Source: Spirochaetota bacterium (lineage in GTDB: Bacteria; Spirochaetota; UBA4802; UB4802). Taken from it: a DNA stretch of 33,808 nt. The stretch's first letter is position 1. Each line of letters starts with the position of its first letter. The notes below the pieces were generated by a model. That model was given only the letters and a program-made list of their open reading frames with translations, was not told the origin of the DNA and did not search any database. Shown here in pieces: positions 32,011 through 33,808 of the stretch. The stretch is from contig JAKPOE010000226.1 in the NCBI GenBank assembly GCA_029548025.1, positions 1 through 33,808 on the forward strand, read 5' to 3'. The position numbers and the translations under genes are program-made.

Positions 32011-33808
32011 TTAATCCTTATAAAATCGCTTATCCGTTTTTGCCATATCTGCCAGTATCATTGCAGGTTTAAAACGCTCCAGACCCCTGTTGTAGTATTG
32101 CAACATGGTATCAACAATGGTACCGGCACCTTCATGGTCAATATATCTAAATATTCCGCCCTTAAATGGTGGAAAACCCAATCCCAGAACGGAACCAACA
32201 TCGCCGTCACGCGGTGAGGAGATTATACCTTCCTGCAAGCAGTGAGCTGCTTCATTTATCATCATAAGGCTTACCCGCTGTTGAATCTCTTCTACTGATA
32301 TTGCTTCTGGAGTTACTTTCCCTATGACCGTGTACACTTCTTTATTGGGCAAACGCATGCCTTTTTTCTTAGGACTATCGTACATATAAAATCCTTTTTT
32401 ATTTTTTTTGCCCTTAAAGCCTTTGCTTAAAAGCAACGGCAGAACATTGGACGGTGCAGCACCCCGCGCGGTAAACATCTGTCCTAATTCAATGGTAACA
32501 TGGGCACCAACATCTATACCAACCTCGTCCAGCAGTGCTATGGGACCAATCGGATAGCCAAACGCAAGCATAGCGCTATCAATATCATTCATTGGTACAC
32601 CTTCTTCAATCAAAACAACACTCTCATTCAGATACGGTGCTAATATTCTGGTTGTATAAAAACCAGGACCATCCTTTACCACAATACAACTTTTTCCCTG
32701 AGCTATCCCGGTTGCAACAGCTGTCGCCACCACCCAATCTGCTGTTTTTGCGGTTTTTATTATTTCTAACAATGGCATGGCAGGTACGGGTGAAAAGTAA
32801 TGCATCCCTATCATATTCTGCGGACGCTTTGATGCTTTCGCAATAAGGCTGATAGGAATTGCCGAGGTATTTGATGCAACAATAGTGGTATCGCCGCAAA
32901 CAGCCTCAACCTGTTTTACCAGATTTTGCTTTAATTGCAAATCTTCAAAAACGGCTTCAATGACCAAATCAGTATTTTTAAAATAGGTATAATCATCGCA
33001 TGGAATAAGTTTTCCGTACATTACCTCCTTGTCAAAATTACGGATAGCCCCCGACTGCGCCCGCTTTTCCAGGCTTTTTCTAATCTGTGCCATGCTGCGT
33101 GTAACAAAATCAAGCGAGGTGTCTTTTAACAGCACCGTATCGCACAGCGGCAATGAAACGAAAGCAATACCGCTACCCATGAGCCCCGTTCCAATGACGG
33201 CCAGCTTTGACACATTTTTTTCCATTTTTTTAAACGGATTTTTCTTTAAATCGGTCATGGCAAAAAAGAGGTTTACAAGTGATTGTGATTGATAACTTTG
33301 AACAAGATGAATAAAACGCTCACTGTCCTTTGCAATGCCTTTTGCGATAGTTGTTTTATAACCATATTCAACAGCGTCAATGACAGCAACAGCAGCCGGA
33401 TATAACCCCCGTGTTTGCCTCATCACCATGGTGCGTGCCTTTGAAAATATGATACTGCGCCCTAACGGATTTGATTCTAAAAGCCACTCAGCAAATGTTC
33501 TTTTTCGTTTTATTGTTCGTTTACCTTTTAGCTGTAATACCTTTTTCACTGCTATTTCTTTTAATCCATACGGCATAACTATCTCATCAATAATCCCAAG
33601 CCGTTTTGCACGCCTTGCCCGTATAGTTGATCCCTGCACAATGAGGGGAAGTGCATGTTGAATCCCGATTAATCGTGGAAGACGTTGTGTTCCTCCCGCA
33701 GCAGGAATAAGTCCTAATTTAATTTCAGGAAATCCTATCACGGTGTTTGTGGAATCAGTTGCAATGCGGTAATCGGTAACCAGTGCCAGCTCCACACCGC
33801 CACCCAGA
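32011..33808 (-). CDS. FadJ/FadB-like enoyl-CoA hydratase / 3-hydroxyacyl-CoA dehydrogenase (5' end outside window)
   Basis: About 599 codons are present; the start lies beyond base 33808. The N-terminal crotonase domain is cut at the glycine-rich loop, visible as LGGGVELALVTDYRIA and FPEIKLGLIPAAGGTQRLPR (oxyanion hole region). From about residue 195 of the visible part the NAD-binding 3-hydroxyacyl-CoA dehydrogenase domain begins: VIGTGLMGSGIAFVS, ASNTSAIPISLIAKAS, NMIGMHYFSPVPAMPLLEI and VKDGPGFYTTRIL, followed by the C-terminal dehydrogenase repeats. It catalyses hydration and NAD-dependent oxidation in beta-oxidation. Thiolase is not seen in the window. FadB versus FadJ cannot be decided. 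Confidence 0.93.
   Translation of the reverse strand, partial: LGGGVELALVTDYRIATDSTNTVIGFPEIKLGLIPAAGGTQRLPRLIGIQHALPLIVQGSTIRARRAKRLGIIDEIVMPYGLKEIAVKKVLQLKGKRTIKRKRTFAEWLLESNPLGRSIIFSKARTMVMRQTRGLYPAAVAVIDAVEYGYKTTIAKGIAKDSERFIHLVQSYQSQSLVNLFFAMTDLKKNPFKKMEKNVSKLAVIGTGLMGSGIAFVSLPLCDTVLLKDTSLDFVTRSMAQIRKSLEKRAQSGAIRNFDKEVMYGKLIPCDDYTYFKNTDLVIEAVFEDLQLKQNLVKQVEAVCGDTTIVASNTSAIPISLIAKASKRPQNMIGMHYFSPVPAMPLLEIIKTAKTADWVVATAVATGIAQGKSCIVVKDGPGFYTTRILAPYLNESVVLIEEGVPMNDIDSAMLAFGYPIGPIALLDEVGIDVGAHVTIELGQMFTARGAAPSNVLPLLLSKGFKGKKNKKGFYMYDSPKKKGMRLPNKEVYTVIGKVTPEAISVEEIQQRVSLMMINEAAHCLQEGIISSPRDGDVGSVLGLGFPPFKGGIFRYIDHEGAGTIVDTMLQYYNRGLERFKPAMILADMAKTDKRFYKD

Noticed and set aside
1..33808. CRISPR arrays, transposases, integrases, tRNA or rRNA genes
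   Set aside because: No regular spaced repeats, mobile-element proteins or RNA-gene consensus sequences were found on either strand.

Overview
The window is AT-rich, gene-dense bacterial chromosome. No rRNA, tRNA, CRISPR array, transposase or phage gene was seen. The content points to a diderm, motile, heterotrophic bacterium: an MlaE-type outer-membrane lipid permease, periplasmic HtrA and amidase, a lipobox multihaem cytochrome, a chemoreceptor and beta-oxidation enzymes. The many short secreted or membrane proteins of no recognised family, the rpsF-ssb-rpsR-DUF2232-rplI-dnaB order and the lipobox style suggest a spirochaete (Spirochaetota) or a neighbouring lineage. That assignment is an inference, because there is no rRNA to confirm it.

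Layout. 1-1450 (minus): the start of a KtrB/TrkH-type potassium transporter preceded by a cyclic-di-AMP (ydaO-type) riboswitch, an intrinsic terminator and a hairpin over the ribosome binding site. 1496-6903 (plus): an operon of a DUF2156 acyltransferase-like protein, an MrfA-type helicase, an MrfB-type exonuclease, a methyltransferase and a small zinc-ribbon membrane protein. 6904-12241 (minus): a replication/ribosomal operon reading rpsF, ssb, rpsR, DUF2232, rplI, dnaB, mlaE-like, pcm-like. 12309-13083 (plus): a degenerate PilZ-like protein. 13086-16157 (minus): amidase, HtrA protease and a small periplasmic protein. 16228-18440 (minus): a secreted helical protein and a glycerate 2-kinase. 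18469-20605: a REP-like palindrome, then two lineage-specific plus-strand genes. 20606-23096 (plus): a leader rich in inverted repeats, then cysS and rlmB. 23172-26617 (plus): a promoter, a 12-haem lipoprotein cytochrome and a chemoreceptor with a four-cysteine linker. 26625-27916 (minus): a glycosyltransferase resembling the glucosyl/mannosylglycerate synthases, probably leaderless. 28031-28677 (plus): a small membrane protein. 28690-30852 (minus): plsC and a stand-alone AICAR transformylase. 30861-33808 (minus): an acyl-CoA dehydrogenase and a FadJ/FadB-like beta-oxidation protein cut by the window edge.

The most interesting parts are: (1) the multi-layer RNA control in front of the potassium transporter; (2) the cytochrome-chemoreceptor pair, which looks like a redox-taxis module with three tetrahaem repeats next to a receptor carrying a C-x16-C-x10-C-x2-C cluster; (3) the MrfA/MrfB repair pair coupled to a methyltransferase; and (4) the inverted repeats ahead of cysS. 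All assignments come from reading motifs by eye; no database search was run.
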